A stretch of DNA of 64,000 bases from Zygaena filipendulae (GCA_907165275.2 OU015649.1:7904001-7968000); one strand, 5' to 3'. Counted from the stretch's first letter, positions 46,560-58,849 are shown. Notes: generated by a model from the sequence alone, not told the origin. Made by a program: numbers and translations.

Positions 46560-48225
46560 TATGAGGTTGGAAATAAAATTTTTACTCAAGTATTACCGGC
46601 ACCAAATAAGAGAACCATAGGTACCATACGGCATTTCCAAAGACAAAAAAGAAAATATTTTGAAATCACTTCAAAATGATAAACAGAAAATCTATCTGTA
46701 AAGTAAAAAGAAAATTATTTTTACAAAACTTCAATTTTCTCGCAACTCCCTTTCATTGAGATACCGATTTTGCCCTTATGACGGCAAAATAGCCGCTAGC
46801 GTTGGTGAAATTGTTGACATTGAGCTATAACAATTTACGTAGCTATAGGAAATGTTCGGAAACGCGAAATTAGTTGTGTATGGAAACGCGTTTATATAAA
46901 TAAAATGAAAATTAATTTATAATAATCAACGTTTATCATGAATATCAATAGTACTCGTGATAGCAAAACCCAAACAGTCTTTGCATTTTCCATTAGAGTT
47001 CCGGTGATCATCTTTCGGTCATATCTTCAGATCCTCGTAACCAAGTTTAGTGGAAAGTGCTCGTGGCAACAAAATAAACTAGTTCAAATTCGACCTTTCT
47101 ACAGTTTGTCATCAGGAAATTTTAGTCCCTACATTCTGACTCCATCATCAGATCAGCTCAATTGTACCATAATATTGCATTGTCACCGATACCAAATTTC
47201 ATTTCAATCTGATTCAAGTGGGACGAAAATTAGTTTTTAGTGAGAAGCTTGAAAAAAGGTATTCAATTAAATTTCGATTCGTCTCACTGAAATCGTTGCC
47301 TCCTACAACCCACTAACTAAACAAATATACAAAGTGGAGACGACAATACGCCTATAAATGGAAACACCAGCAATACTAACATACTAGAATCAAATAAGTC
47401 CTTATATCGAAATTGAAAAATTAAATTTTTCGAACAAACTGAATAGGACAAAAATTGAAAAAAAAAAAAAAAAATAATATTGGTTCACTAACGCGTAATA
47501 AGAGTGGCAACAGCGCGCGCGCGCGGTGTCATCTGATTGGCGCAGTGCGCGCTGAAAGTTTCTGCGAGTTGGCAACACGTTACAATACGGAGGTTGTTTA
47601 CCTATCCGAGATAACTGTTACCGAGGGAAAAGTACAGAATGAAGATAATCCATTCACAAATTTTTGCGTGAAAGAGTAACAAACATGCATTGGATAAAAA
47701 ATATTTATCGACCCCAAAAAAAGAAGATATAGATTATTTGAACGCAATTTAGCCACATAACTTATCTAACGTGGTCGTTGTTTCTAGGTAAATCCAACGA
47801 GAAGTTATGCAAAATTTCATGATGATAATTTGAGTAAGTAGATAAAGTTAGCTCATAGGTATAATTACTGTGGTTAACGCATCAAAGTGTAATAAAGAAA
47901 CAAACTCACATTCGTATTACAATGTGTAGGTACACTTAATATTAGTTGCGATAATTTAGGTTATTTTTTTATAGGTTTTACTTTCATAGACCAAGAACAA
48001 AGATTTTCTATGCACCTAAAACATTTTATTCATTTGTTTTCTCCGCGACGATTTTAATCCAATTCGATTAACAATTCGAGGCCAAGGTTGTTCAATGTTC
48101 GCCATACTTCACAGACGCGCGGCGAACAATCTTCTCAACGCGAGATTGGAATGTGCTTATTAGTCCTATATAAAACCAATAAAATTCAGTCGCGTATGAG
48201 TAGATAATTTTCTTAGAGTAACACT
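46560..48225. other. No recognised gene; poly(A) and (GC)n runs
   Basis: (A)19 at 47456-47474 and (GC)7 at 47511-47524. The ORF at 46938-47240 has no recognisable domain. A Helitron-like scrap lies near 47665. Confidence 0.4.
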
Positions 48226-48227
48226 TA

Positions 48228-48665
48228 CTGTTCCCCGGGCCGCGGTTTCACCCGTAGTAATTTAGTTTATTTTATTTTATTTTATTTATTCTTTATTTCA
48301 CAGTGTGTACAAATGGCGAACTTAATGCCTTGCGGCATTTTCAACCAGTTAACCATTGGGTAGACAGAGAGATATAGAAGAGTAGTAAGAAGTAGTAGTA
48401 AGAAGTAGTAAGTAGAGTAGTAAGAAGAGTAGTAAGTAGTAGAAGTAATTTCGGAGCTTCCGTGGGAATTTAGGGATAAAAGTACTCTAACGATAAAATC
48501 CTATAGTAGTTTTTACGTGAAAGAGTAACAAAGATCCATCCATACCATATTATGTATCCGACAACGTGTGTACAAATTTATAATCGGTTGAGCCGTTAAG
48601 GCGTGAAAGCATAACAGACAGACAGTAAGACAGAGTTACTTTCGCATTAATAATATTAGCAGGGA
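48228..48665 (-). mobile_element. Helitron-like copy split by a LINE tail
   Basis: 48228-48255 and 48452-48665 join across AGTAATTT to restore the usual GTAATTTCGGAGC. Confidence 0.75.
48264..48443 (-). mobile_element. LINE 3' end inserted in the Helitron-like copy, 8-bp TSD
   Basis: Flanked by AGTAATTT (48256-48263 and 48444-48451). Starts with a (TTTTA)n run, an A-tail on the minus strand, then TTCTTTATTTCACAGTGTGT and an AGTAGTAAG-type simple repeat (48375-48443). Confidence 0.75.
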
Positions 48666-48859
48666 TTTATTCCTACACTAAAAATAAAATATGTCAATAT
48701 GGTTAGCTTTGCCAAATGACACCCCACACGATATTTTTTTTTCTAATACAATTTATAGATAACCTATCGTATGGTTTGAATCCCGAAAGAGCGAAGTTAT
48801 GGTGGTAATTCCAAGGTAAAATGAGTGTATTAAAGAATTCAAATGCATAATAAACGATT

Positions 48860-49181
48860 GGCTACTTGACTAAATTTTCTTTAGTCCGTCGTGTAGATTA
48901 GTAAAAAATGTAGGACGTATTTTTTCTTTTTTTAAGTACCTAATCAAAAAATAACGGCGATACTTGAGTTGAAATTTCGCGTGACGTCACAACCCGGTGC
49001 TGTTTGTACAGGGCTTATACTGAATAATGACGTCACATGTCCCCACCCTAAACTTTATTGCGCTTTATCTATTTTTATTTTCATTTGTTTGAAAAAGCGA
49101 AAAATACGTGTCTATAATTTTTTTTATTTTATAACTGACGGGCTAATTAGAATTTTGATTTTCATACCCTGGAGAATACCC
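48860..49181 (+). mobile_element. MITE B copy 3
   Basis: 322 bp with ends GGCTACTTGAC and GAGAATACCC as in copy 1; flanks GATT and AATT. Confidence 0.75.
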
Positions 49182-49195
49182 AATTCCAATACCCA

Positions 49196-49262
49196 ATTAA
49201 CTATCCTGCGGTTTCACCCGCGTCAATTTTGGTATTCCCTGTTGAACTTATCGAGATGAAAA
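49196..49262 (-). mobile_element. Helitron-like 3'-end fragment
   Basis: CTGCGGTTTCACCCGCG and part of the core. Confidence 0.5.
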
Positions 49263-49424
49263 TTAGTTACATATTCTTTGTTAATCAGAGATATGGCAGC
49301 TTCCTATCAGCTTAGCTTATGTTTATGAATATTTTAATCTTAGTTACTTTTATTTTTATGTAAATGTAATTACCTAAAGTAAGTACCTACCTATATAGAA
49401 TTCATTCAGTCGTTCCCACTGGCG

Positions 49425-49925
49425 TAGCTAGGGATTTCATTTAGTGATACTTAGTAATTTTATTTTTATTTTCGTTTATTCAGGACAACAACAGCTACAA
49501 AAACATATAATAGATTTAGATTACAAGATTACACTATGAGCCAATAATAGTTACCCTTATATAAAGTACAGAATTTAGCAGTACGTACACAAAATTATAA
49601 CAATTTAGATGATAATTCAAGAAACACAGAATTTAGATTAGTAACACAGAACTTAAAAGTAAAAATTAAAGTAACAATGTAAGGCTTTATGATCGAAATT
49701 CGGTACGTAGGTACAAAATGATTTTAAAAGCTTTTGCTCGGAAGATATCAGCATGTATAATATGTAAGTATATAGGTAAAAAGAAATACACATACATACA
49801 CACACGAACACAAACATATACATATAATCATACAAATAAACATTCATATAAATACATACATAACTAGATACATACATACATACTAATATATACATACATA
49901 ACTACATACATACATTATAGACAAT
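49425..49925. repeat. hAT-like end, AT-rich repeat and (CATA)n
   Basis: CACTGGCGTAGCTAGGG at 49427 resembles a hAT terminus, but no partner is seen. A T-rich start at 49455 suggests a LINE tail on the minus strand. CATA/CACA runs fill 49785-49915. Confidence 0.35.
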
Positions 49926-50054
49926 GTGTGACGACACTCGAACCACGCATCTCACAGCGAGAGCAAGAAAAAGAATAAGAAAAATAATCCTGTAATTTGA
50001 AGTTAGGTAATTATGAATGGTGAATCAAAAAAACAAATAAAAAAGAAAAAATGT

Positions 50055-50511
50055 ATATACAGGAAAAAATTTCATTCAGTGCGCAAACTTTTACAAATTA
50101 AACTTAAAGGAGTTTTAATAAACACCTTTTTTTTGATAAGTCTTAGTACATAAAAGTAAAGTTATCGTGAACGAAAGATGTATACTTTGCAATATTGATT
50201 TATTGGCTACTCTATTCGCCGCCGCCACCGCTGCGCGCGAAACGCTCGTTCGGCTAGGTATTTACGTGGGTTACAATGTACCGACAGCTGATCGAGGTTG
50301 TTCACCCCCGCTGCAACACCCCCGCATACGCCGAATGGCGCGCGCGCCCATTGATTTTATTACGAATAAGATAGTGCCCACATTTTGCTAATTTAAAGCC
50401 CGATAAAAAAATATAAAAAAGTTTTGAACAAATAATGGAAATGCGTTCTATTACTGATACTGAACCACCAATTTTTTTTTGCGCATTGCTTAAAAAATAC
50501 CCCTGTATATA
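50055..50511. mobile_element. TA-type MITE with TATACAGG ends and GC-rich core
   Basis: TATATACAGG at 50053 and 50511 (inverted), with TGCGCAAA shared about 25-30 bp inside each end. The interior at 50215-50360 is markedly GC-rich, unlike its flanks. No transposase is seen. Confidence 0.55.
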
Positions 50512-50514
50512 TAA

Positions 50515-51145
50515 CAACAATAATCTAATACCAGCATTATAAATAGAAATGATTTTAATTTTTTTATTTTTTTTGTACGTTTGTAACGAATAAACTCAGA
50601 AACTAGTTACCTACTGACCCGATTTGATACATATTTAAATATGTGAAATTGTAAAATACATAATCATTGCTCTCCTGTCTCATTTAACCTGATAAGATTC
50701 TAAAATTAAAGTCGAGTAGGTACTTATAGGTAAACAGAAAATAATTCTTCAATACTAGGCACCAAAAATGACTTTCTCACTGGTTTTGAAAATAAGGAGA
50801 TGGAGATTTTGAACTAGTAAGGTGGAAACAGAAATATAAAAAATACACGTCATAACTCATAAGTAATGGAAGAAAAATTAAAAAAAATACAAGTTTGGTA
50901 AAAAACGAAAATACTTATCATAACGGGTGATATAGCCGCTTTATTATCTACAAAACTGTGTGTTTGTGTGCCCGTGCCTACAAGAGTCAAGAGCCGATCG
51001 TAACATGGACAAAAAGAAGATATTGCCCGTAATGTGCCGTAATTAATAATGTTTTCTAGATACTAGCTTTTACTTGCAATTTCACGCGGGTATACTTTTT
51101 GATATACTTAGCTACTGGGACAAATTATTAGGTATCACTTATTAT
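50515..51145. other. No gene or clear element
   Basis: AT-rich sequence. Confidence 0.4.
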
Positions 51146-51148
51146 AAA

Positions 51149-51376
51149 CTAGCTGTGCCCCGCGGTTACACCCGCGGTAGTTTCAGAGTTCCCGCGGGAA
51201 TTCCGAGATAAAAAGTACCTACCCTATGTCCTTCTCTGTATCCCTGACAACGATGCACGCCAAATTTCATTGTGCAAATCCCTTCAGCCGTTTTTGCGTG
51301 ATTGTGTAACAAACATCCAATCATCCAAACATCCAAACATCCACACTTTCAGATTTATAATAATATTAGTAGGATT
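51149..51376 (-). mobile_element. Helitron-like copy, both ends intact
   Basis: CTAGCTGTGCCCCGCGG to TAATATTAGTAGGA, followed by TTA; includes ATCCAAACATCC repeats. Confidence 0.75.
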
Positions 51377-51797
51377 AATGCGCGAGGATTCCGCGGAAGA
51401 CGCGCGACCCTTTTTTGGCTTGTATTTATCTACTTTGTACCTATGTTATACAACAAAGTAAATAGATACAAGCCTGTACAGCAAACATAATATCTCTAAT
51501 GTATTCAGATGAAAAAACTATCGTGTTAAAACAATATGGTGGTTATATACTCTTTGATGGTGACCTTGTCTGGTCACTCTATAGAAAATACTGAGCAAAA
51601 AAGCAAACGGTCGGTATTGCTATTCTTTGCCGCTGCAGTCGTTTAGAGTGAAAAAAAAACTAAAAATACGAATAAGTAGCTAGGTACTGCAGTACTCATT
51701 ACATTACATTTTATTTAAAAATAGAATGAACTTTGTGTTGAAACAACGAGGATAATATAAAGATGGCTCCACCAAGTCGAGTGATTTATTAGTTAAA

Positions 51798-52040
51798 CTA
51801 GCTGTGCCCCGCGGTTTCACCCGCGTGAAACGTTTTTATATGTATAACAACTTTTCTCCCGACATCCGATTTAAACAAAACAAAGCCTATATGTAGCTCC
51901 AGGCTAAACTTAATCTACCCGTGAAAACCGCATGACAATTCGGAGATTATCGCGAACAGACAAACAGACAGGAATGAATTTTAGAAACTTTTTTTTTGTA
52001 GTTGGTTACTCTTCTTTTATCGTCCTTCTCGTCTCCTTGT
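51798..52040 (-). mobile_element. Helitron-like copy, subfamily E
   Basis: Same core as 38734-39030. Confidence 0.65.
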
Positions 52041-52317
52041 GCGAAGCTTTTTCGCAATGAAAGGGCTTTAAAAATGGTGAAACCACGAAACCACGGGAAC
52101 GGCTTGTATTAAATGATTGAAATTCAGCAAATATACGATAGCGAGTGTTTAATTAAACAAGACGTCTATGTAAAGAGACGCTCTGCTGACTTTTCGATTC
52201 TGATTGTTGTCATCACTATTGAAATACGTTCAATTTGAATGGGGCGGAATTTTGATTTATTTAAACAAAATATGTGATTTATTTAAATATAATTATATAA
52301 TTGTTAATTTAAAAAGG

Positions 52318-52525
52318 TCTTAATCCTTATACTGTTATAAATGCGAAAAAGAGTTTGTTTGTTGTTTGTTTGTTACGCTTTCATATCTATCGGCTCAACT
52401 AATCATCATGAAATTTTGCATTTACATGTTGTTAGGGGTACAGAAAATGAAATAGGGTATACTCTTATCCCGGAATTGCCGCGGGATCTCTGAAATACGC
52501 AAGTGAAACCGCGGGGAACAGCTAC
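52318..52525 (+). mobile_element. Helitron-like copy
   Basis: Ends with hairpin and ACAGCTAC, CTAG mutated to CTAC. Confidence 0.6.
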
Positions 52526-52626
52526 TTCTAAAGTAGAACCGGACATGCACTGTTTCACCAAGCATATAGAAAGGTTCGGTGCTTCCTTTTTAATGGGGAA
52601 GAACGTTCATCATTAAAATTCGAGAT

Positions 52627-52969
52627 AGGGATGTTGACAACTTTTGAAAATCTATATTCTAATGACGGACTAATTATTAGTCCGTCATTTAGAAAATAAA
52701 AAATCATTAGACACGTATTTTTTATTTTTCAAATAAATGAAAATACACAGAGATAAAGCGCATCAAAGTTTAGGGTAGGAGCTCGTGACGTCACTTACCG
52801 CTACCAGCTGCAGCCGCCATACAAACTGCACTAGTTAGTGACGTCACGCGAAATTTCAACTCAATGTATCGCCCTTATTTTTCGATTACGTAAAAAAAGA
52901 AAAAATACGTGTCCAATATTTTATATTAATCTACAAGACAGACTGAAAAAAAAAATTGTCAAATAGCCT
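52627..52969 (-). mobile_element. MITE B copy 4, with an extra 30-bp palindrome
   Basis: Reverse orientation. At 52660-52690 GACGGACTAAT is followed at once by its complement, so the left inner end is doubled head to head. Confidence 0.7.
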
Positions 52970-53370
52970 ATTAAGTTGGGTTATTTCATTACACTATAAA
53001 ATAGCTTCGTACGGATAGACGAACAGATGGACAGATACTTACGACGAAGTTATTAGGGTTCCGTTTTCTGCCATTGGCTGCAGAACCCTAAAAAGTAGGT
53101 GCATGGAGTAGTAAAAACTACGATCATGCTGTGTTGCAGTCTGCAGTTTATAGGGTTAGAGGTTAGGTGCGTATACAATATACATAGAGGTAAGATATAA
53201 TTATGTAGCTCCGTATGCGTATATGTGCGCATCCAGCAAAAGCTCTTATAACTCTAAAAAATACCTACCATCAGAAAAGATGATCAATCAAATTTGCTAT
53301 TTGGTTTCTTTCCTCGACAATCACTTTCCCTATAATGTCGCTCATGCTGTACTATATTATTATGCACTTA

Positions 53371-53770
53371 CTAGCTGTGGCCTGTGCCTCGCGGTTTCGC
53401 CCGCGGTAATTTTGGAGTTCCCGCAGGAATTCCGGAATAAAAAGTTCGCTAAGTATATCCTTCTCTATACCCCTGACAACGTGCATGCCAAATTTCATCC
53501 AAACCCGTTCAGCCGTTTTGCGTGATTGAGTAACAAACATCCAAACATCCACACTTTGACATCTATATCTATACTAGCTGTGCCCCGCGGTTCCACCCGC
53601 GTGAGTTTCGGAATACCCGCAGGAACTCCATTTAGGGGGATGAAAAATAGATGTTGTCCGATTCTCAGACCTACCCAATATGCACACAAAATTTCATGAG
53701 AATCGCTCAAGCCGTTTCGAAGGAGTTTAACCACAAACACCGCGACACGAGAATTTTATATTTATATTAG
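53371..53770 (-). mobile_element. Two Helitron-like copies, head to tail
   Basis: 53371-53573 and 53574-53770, each starting CTAGCTGTG; the second lacks the usual core and has GGGGGATGAAAAATAGATG instead. Confidence 0.65.
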
Positions 53771-54218
53771 ATCTATACTTATAATAAAACTGTAGAGAGG
53801 TCAATTCTGTACATTGAATATATATTCAAAATTAATATTGGAGGATGAATGGTGATCGATACTGATGCCAAAGATGCAATCAATAAATTTTTTGTCTGTC
53901 TGTCTGTATGTGCACGCATGGGTCAAAAACGATTGAAGGGATTTTAACCAAACTTGGTACGATTGTAGTTCATACTCCTGGGCAGGTTATAGGCTATATA
54001 ACATAACGATAAGACACATAGGAGCTGAGCAGTGACGATAAATTTGAAGCAAGTCGGATGAAAATGCGCTTTCGAGCTCTTATCCTCGCATACGTTTACT
54101 CAATCACGCAAAAACGGCTGAACGGATTTGGATGAAATTTGGCATGCACGTTGTCAGGGGTACAGAGAAGGACATATGGTACTTTTTATATCGGAATTCC
54201 CGCGGTAACTCTGAAATT
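53771..54218 (+). mobile_element. Long Helitron-like copy, 3' end lost
   Basis: Reverse complement of 26137-26635. Stops at CTGAAATTAC, where a LINE fragment begins. Confidence 0.65.
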
Positions 54219-54445
54219 ACGAACGAATTGGAGACGAAACTAGTACGGTGAGAAGGTATGCTCAAGAGGAGGTTGGCGGCTGAGCGAAGTGGTCTTTCAA
54301 GCTGGGAAGATAGAAGTTGGAATCGGTTTTTTAAATATAATGGAGATGCTGGATCGTTCAGGATCGAATACAGGCTGCAAGTCAACCTTAGCTATCGACG
54401 ATTACGTATGGTGAGCCACTTAAGCTGAGAACGGTAGAACGACAC
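54218..54445 (-). pseudogene. LINE ORF2 C-terminal fragment
   Basis: The minus strand reads LKWLTIRNRR, a stop, then LRLTCSLYSILNDPASPLYL, then KNRFQLL, LRSAANLLLSIPSHRTSF. This pattern precedes the final RLWNSLP-type motif of jockey/CR1-like ORF2. One internal stop; no tail. Confidence 0.6.
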
Positions 54446-54624
54446 GTGGTCATACTTACATTAGTAGGATTACAGTACCTATTTACGAACTTTATAGGTT
54501 TTAGCCGTGTTCGCAATTTCGTTCGCGTGATTAGAGCTGGCACATTGTTTACAGACTTTTAATCGGCTGATAGTTTGATCAGTCTTATAATTACTTACCA
54601 TGGATTATATTTGTTATTAGATAA

Positions 54625-54868
54625 CTAGCTGTTCCCCGCGGTTTCTCTTGTGGCAATTACGAAGTTCCCGTGGGAAATCCAGAATGAAAGTACCCTTTGT
54701 CCTTCTGTGTGGTGCGCCTGACGGGGTAGGTATACCCAAATATAATGGTAATCGGTCCAGCCGTTCACGCGTGATGCATGCCGTGACCAAGGGAAAAGGG
54801 TGTTTTTTATCCCGGAAGTGCCACGGGAACTCCGAAATTACCACGGTTGAAACCGCGAGGGACAGTTA
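54625..54868. mobile_element. Inverted pair of Helitron-like ends
   Basis: CTAGCTGTTCCCCGCGG at 54625 and the mirrored GGACAGTTAG at 54868 face outward, with about 240 bp between them. Confidence 0.6.
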
Positions 54869-55084
54869 GTTTATAATAATACTAGGATAGAATGTATAGA
54901 TGTTTAAATTTTTAGATATTGCATAGGTTTGGCCGCGGTAGGTACCTACTCTCCACCAGCATTGAATTGGATTTCGGAAGAACACAAAAGTAAGCAGGTA
55001 CCTACTTCTGTTCAATAAATCTGATCTGCCAATATTCTAGTGGCTTACGCCCCGTATTTCTGTCCTTGCCCATTGCATCTCCTA

Positions 55085-55440
55085 TAGATGTCTTATGAAT
55101 TATTCATTGAATTCTATTTACCGAATATGAAATTAAGTAACACTTCTTAAAATTTTGCTTTCCGAAAGCAAATGAACGATTTACTTTAAAAACACATAAA
55201 TTGCTTTAGGTGTGCCTATAATTTTTGAAGAGTTCCCTCGATTTCTCCAAGATCCCATCATCAGATCCCGACTTGGTGGCAATAGGACCTAAGTTGGAGT
55301 ATACCCTTTCAAACAAAAAAATAATTTTCCAAATCGGTCCAACCGTCTTCGAATGATCGCGTAACAAACATACGAAAAAAAAACCTTCAGACGAATTGAG
55401 AACCTCCGTTTTTGGAAGACGGTTAAAAAAAAATCGGTTT
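55085..55440 (-). repeat. Family GH copy on minus strand
   Basis: TTTCCGAAAGCAAATGAACG, TCCAAGATCCCATCATCAGA and TTTTGGAAGACGG match the reverse of 5320-5600. Confidence 0.6.
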
Positions 55441-55696
55441 TTAAAAATTTCATGTTTGTGTATTAGTACCTACCGCTTATACTTTCATATGCTGAAAAGT
55501 TGTTAATTTGGAATTACAAACAGACACTCCAATTTTATTTATGCTTATTATGTAAGTATAGATATACTGTATACTAAATACTTGATTTGAAATTGCATAG
55601 TGCTGATGTACCTACAATTTGAAAGACGTCAGTGAGTAATTTACTAATGGTAACTGTTAGGTACAGTGTACCTACGCCATTCTTTCCAAATTCTAG

Positions 55697-55807
55697 CGTG
55701 GATATTGATCTTGTAGATATGGAATGGAAATATGCAATCTACATATCTCGCAAGATCACAAACGAATTACGAAAAAACTTTTTCGGCAAAATCATGGCAC
55801 AAGTGGT
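55697..55807 (+). other. Weak candidate coding exon, unrecognised
   Basis: A plausible acceptor TTCTTTCCAAATTCTAG ends at 55696. An open frame reads VDIDLVDMEWKYAIYISRKI then TNELRKNFFGK, and GTGGTAAAA could be a donor. I recognise no family, and chance is quite possible. Confidence 0.15.
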
Positions 55808-56191
55808 AAAAATATTTTTTTTTAGAATAGGTACCTAGATTAAATAATTGCATAATTATATTACCTAGGTTTCTTTAGTAAAAACATTCACGATAGAGAT
55901 TTGGACTGTTTTTGTCATATAAAGTTATATAAAAAACAGACGCCTGTATCAGTGTGTACACTCTGCAGCAGCAGAAACATATTGTAGCTACATAGGTTTA
56001 TGTACAGTTGTACACACTTTTGACAGTCATTGAATCTTAGTATAAATTGGAATGGTAATAAAGTTCAAAGACGGACAAAAGTTTTTACATAATTTATGTT
56101 GCTAACATACGCGCGCCAAAGTGAAACTTTTATAAAAGAACACCAAAAGTCTTATGAGAAATCGTGACTCGAACCAGCGACGAATCTTCAG

Positions 56192-56300
56192 GGACCCTTC
56201 TTTGAATCGCTCAAATTACTTTCGCACACGGAATCGCAATCATTAAGAAATATTTAAGGATTCGCATGTGAATCTTCCGATATTCAAAAATACGGCCCAT
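56192..56300. mobile_element. Palindromic MITE A, partial copy
   Basis: TTTGAATCGCTCAAATTACT and CGCATGTGAATCTTCCGA match 59391-59542. Confidence 0.6.
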
Positions 56301-56304
56301 GTTC

Positions 56305-56445
56305 TTTGCGATTATCCTATGTCTTTTTCTGTACCCCTGACGATGATTATGAAAAATTTCATGATGATCGGTTGCGTAGTAAAGCGTGAAAAACATAACA
56401 GACAGACAGACATAACTACTTTCGCAATAATATTAGTTAAGTATA
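56305..56445 (-). mobile_element. Helitron-like copy, 3' end lost
   Basis: Core ATCCTATGTCTTTTTCTGTA to TTCGCAATAATATTAGTTAA. Confidence 0.5.
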
Positions 56446-56639
56446 GACATGTAGGTATAAAGTACCCAATTCAAATGTAGAATAGTTTAACCAGACACGC
56501 TGATGAGTAATAACCACAGGTAACAACTACCTAATTTGGTATAGGTAGTTATGTTACGTTACGTAACGTCGTAACTTCATTTAACAATGTTTTGTTCTTA
56601 AATCTCGATAACACGCGAACAAACGATTTAAAGTCTATC

Positions 56640-57034
56640 TTTACTACAGTCGGTGATGTTTAACTGAGTGACGTGTTTTACCTACTTAACTAAAACAAAA
56701 AAGTTCATAGTCAGCGGACACTCGGAGAAGAGAAACCGTCGTACACACTAACGCTAGGTATGCATTCTTAATGTGTTTAGTTGATAACCGCGGCTCGTGC
56801 GCGCCGCTCGTGCACTATTGCTGACGCCATTATACCTTATCATCGAGTACAACGATAAAAAAAAAACTTTTCCTAAAACCAATCGAGCGGAGACAAGGAA
56901 AATCCACTTACGCAGTAATACTATAGAGCGGAGCAAACGAGTTCGTGTCACCGCGAACGAACCGAATATCAACAAAAACCTAAGGAAAAGCCGGTCAAGA
57001 TTACCAAGACATTCGTGTTTATAATTGATTCAAG
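56640..57034 (+). promoter_or_regulatory. Possible 5' noncoding exon or promoter region
   Basis: A non-repetitive stretch, GC-richer than its flanks, with CGCG-containing text and a good donor CAAG/GTGGGT at 57034/57035. The ORF reaching 57024 starts only at GTG and has no domain. Inference only. Confidence 0.15.
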
Positions 57035-57579
57035 GTGGGTTGAATTTTTCATATTTCTTGTACATGAGTACTTACATTAGTACATAATATTGATAGGTCC
57101 ATATATTATGTAGATATACTAGATATTATGACACGTTTGACTAAGTGTATAAATTAATCTACGTCGTGCTTAATAAATATATTTTTTCTCTTACAACAAA
57201 ACAAAAAATCTTTTTTTAGTTAGGAGTACCTTCGCCAGTTTATTGGGTAATGGATAAAATGTTCGTTTTTATATAAGTGCCAATTTGTCACACCACATGC
57301 TGTTGGATGAGTATGTTGCCTACCTATAGCTACCTGCATTGTTCGATCGTATAAATATCGACAGAGTGCTCTCAGCTAAGAGACCTCGCATCCATATATC
57401 AACGTGATTCGTGCCATCATCATCAATAATGTAATTCTTCATACTAGGTAGGTACTAAATTGTTCACAGTTTTTAAGAATTAAAATTTCTACTTATTGAT
57501 CATTGATAATAAAACGTGCTACCTACTTATAAATGTGGTTATGAAAAAACATTGATTTACGACTTTTTGACTACTATTG

Positions 57580-57755
57580 CAGGCGCGGATCTACGTGCAT
57601 TGGCCTCCCCTGAGGGCTAAATTAGGTATTTTAATCAGACCTTATAAAAATCTCTGACCCTGTAAATTCCTCTGTGGTACCTACCTAAATTCAAAAAGTT
57701 CGTGGTGCAACCGAAATTGCCATCCCCCTTCAACCAAATCCTAGATCCACGCTTG
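57580..57755. mobile_element. hAT-like MITE, 176 bp
   Basis: Ends CAGGCGCGGATCTA and, inverted, CAAGCGTGGATCTA. No 8-bp duplication is preserved. Confidence 0.5.
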
Positions 57756-57787
57756 TTTAAATATGTATTAGCGGCTACTAGCGGATA

Positions 57788-57828
57788 CTAGCTGTATCAG
57801 CGGTTTCACTCACGTGAGTTTCGGAGCG
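57788..57828 (-). mobile_element. Helitron-like 3' scrap next to a mariner element
   Basis: CTAGCTGTATCAGCGGTTTC, cut off at 57828. Confidence 0.45.
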
Positions 57829-58643
57829 CCAAAAAGGGTGGCCGTGGGCCATGAATTCGTAAACATTCAAATCTAACGTCCCGCGTAAGTTACACCGACC
57901 GTGTGGGGCGCGGGGAGGGGACATCCATTAACTACGTGAGGCAATTTTGGTGATTTTCGACCCCCCTCTCCCCTTTATATGTATTTTGAAATTAAATTTG
58001 AAATGACATCCGTCATCCATATAAGATCCAGATAGTACAGCCTAATGATTTAAATTTACGCATGCCCAAACAATGTTGGATCGTTTCAATAATTTTGACG
58101 CCTTTTTTTCTGACGAAGCCCATTTCTACCTCAACGGACACGTTAACAAACAGAATTGCAGATATTCGACTATTGAAAATCCCAAAGCTAAACATGAGAG
58201 GCACCCAAGCTACTGGAATTTACTGGTAACAATGGTAACAGATGCAAGCAAGCAATGCAAGCAAGATGGAGCCACTTGTATCCAACGAATCCCAGCCGTT
58301 GGTTAAAGAAATGTTTCCGGAAAAGCTAATTTTCAGGAGAGGCGACATCCCATGGCCACCCAGGAGTTCAGATTTATTCCCAACAGACTTTTTTTTGTGG
58401 GATAACTTATGGAGCCGTGTCTACATCCATAAACCTGCATAAAAGACACTGCATGAACTTAAAGAAAAAGTCACAGAAGAAATGTCTGCGATCTAGAACC
58501 CTCTTTGCCGACGAGTATTAGAAAATTTTGGAGAATGCTTAGAAGAGTGCGAAAACCGGGATGGTGGTCATTTAGATGATGGTATTTAGAAAAAAAAATC
58601 CTATCATTTTTCAAATGTTAACAAATTCATGGCCCACCCTGTA
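57829..58643 (+). mobile_element. Degenerate Tc1/mariner-superfamily element
   Basis: Inverted repeats at about 57835-57875 and 58605-58643 share GGGCCATGAATT and AACATT. Between them lie transposase remnants: FFSDEAHFYLNGHVNKQNCR (first catalytic D at DE), CKQDGATC (second D), then a frameshift and FPEKLIFRRGDIPWPPRSSD ..DFFLWDNLWSRVYIHKP (third acidic position). The N-terminal DNA-binding part is missing, and a GGGGAGGGG-type insert lies at 57900-57990. Confidence 0.75.
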
Positions 58644-58849
58644 CGTCAGCATGAAAGTAGGTATACCTCTCTCCTATTCAGGATCGGCAGTCTCGACATC
58701 GTCATCTTACCGATCGTTAACTAGCGAGTAGCGGCCCAAAAATCATATGGATAAACATCATTACAGTGACCAACATTACGTTAAATGCAAGTCTCGACTC
58801 GAAACTTGCATCTAAATTACTTACCTATAAACTTTCGGATGCATCCGAA

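Noticed and set aside
46938..47240. 100-codon ORF on the + strand
   Set aside because: No recognisable domain or splice context; the surrounding text resembles repeat sequence.
56797..57024. 75-codon basic ORF
   Set aside because: Opens only at GTG and has no domain; more likely noncoding.
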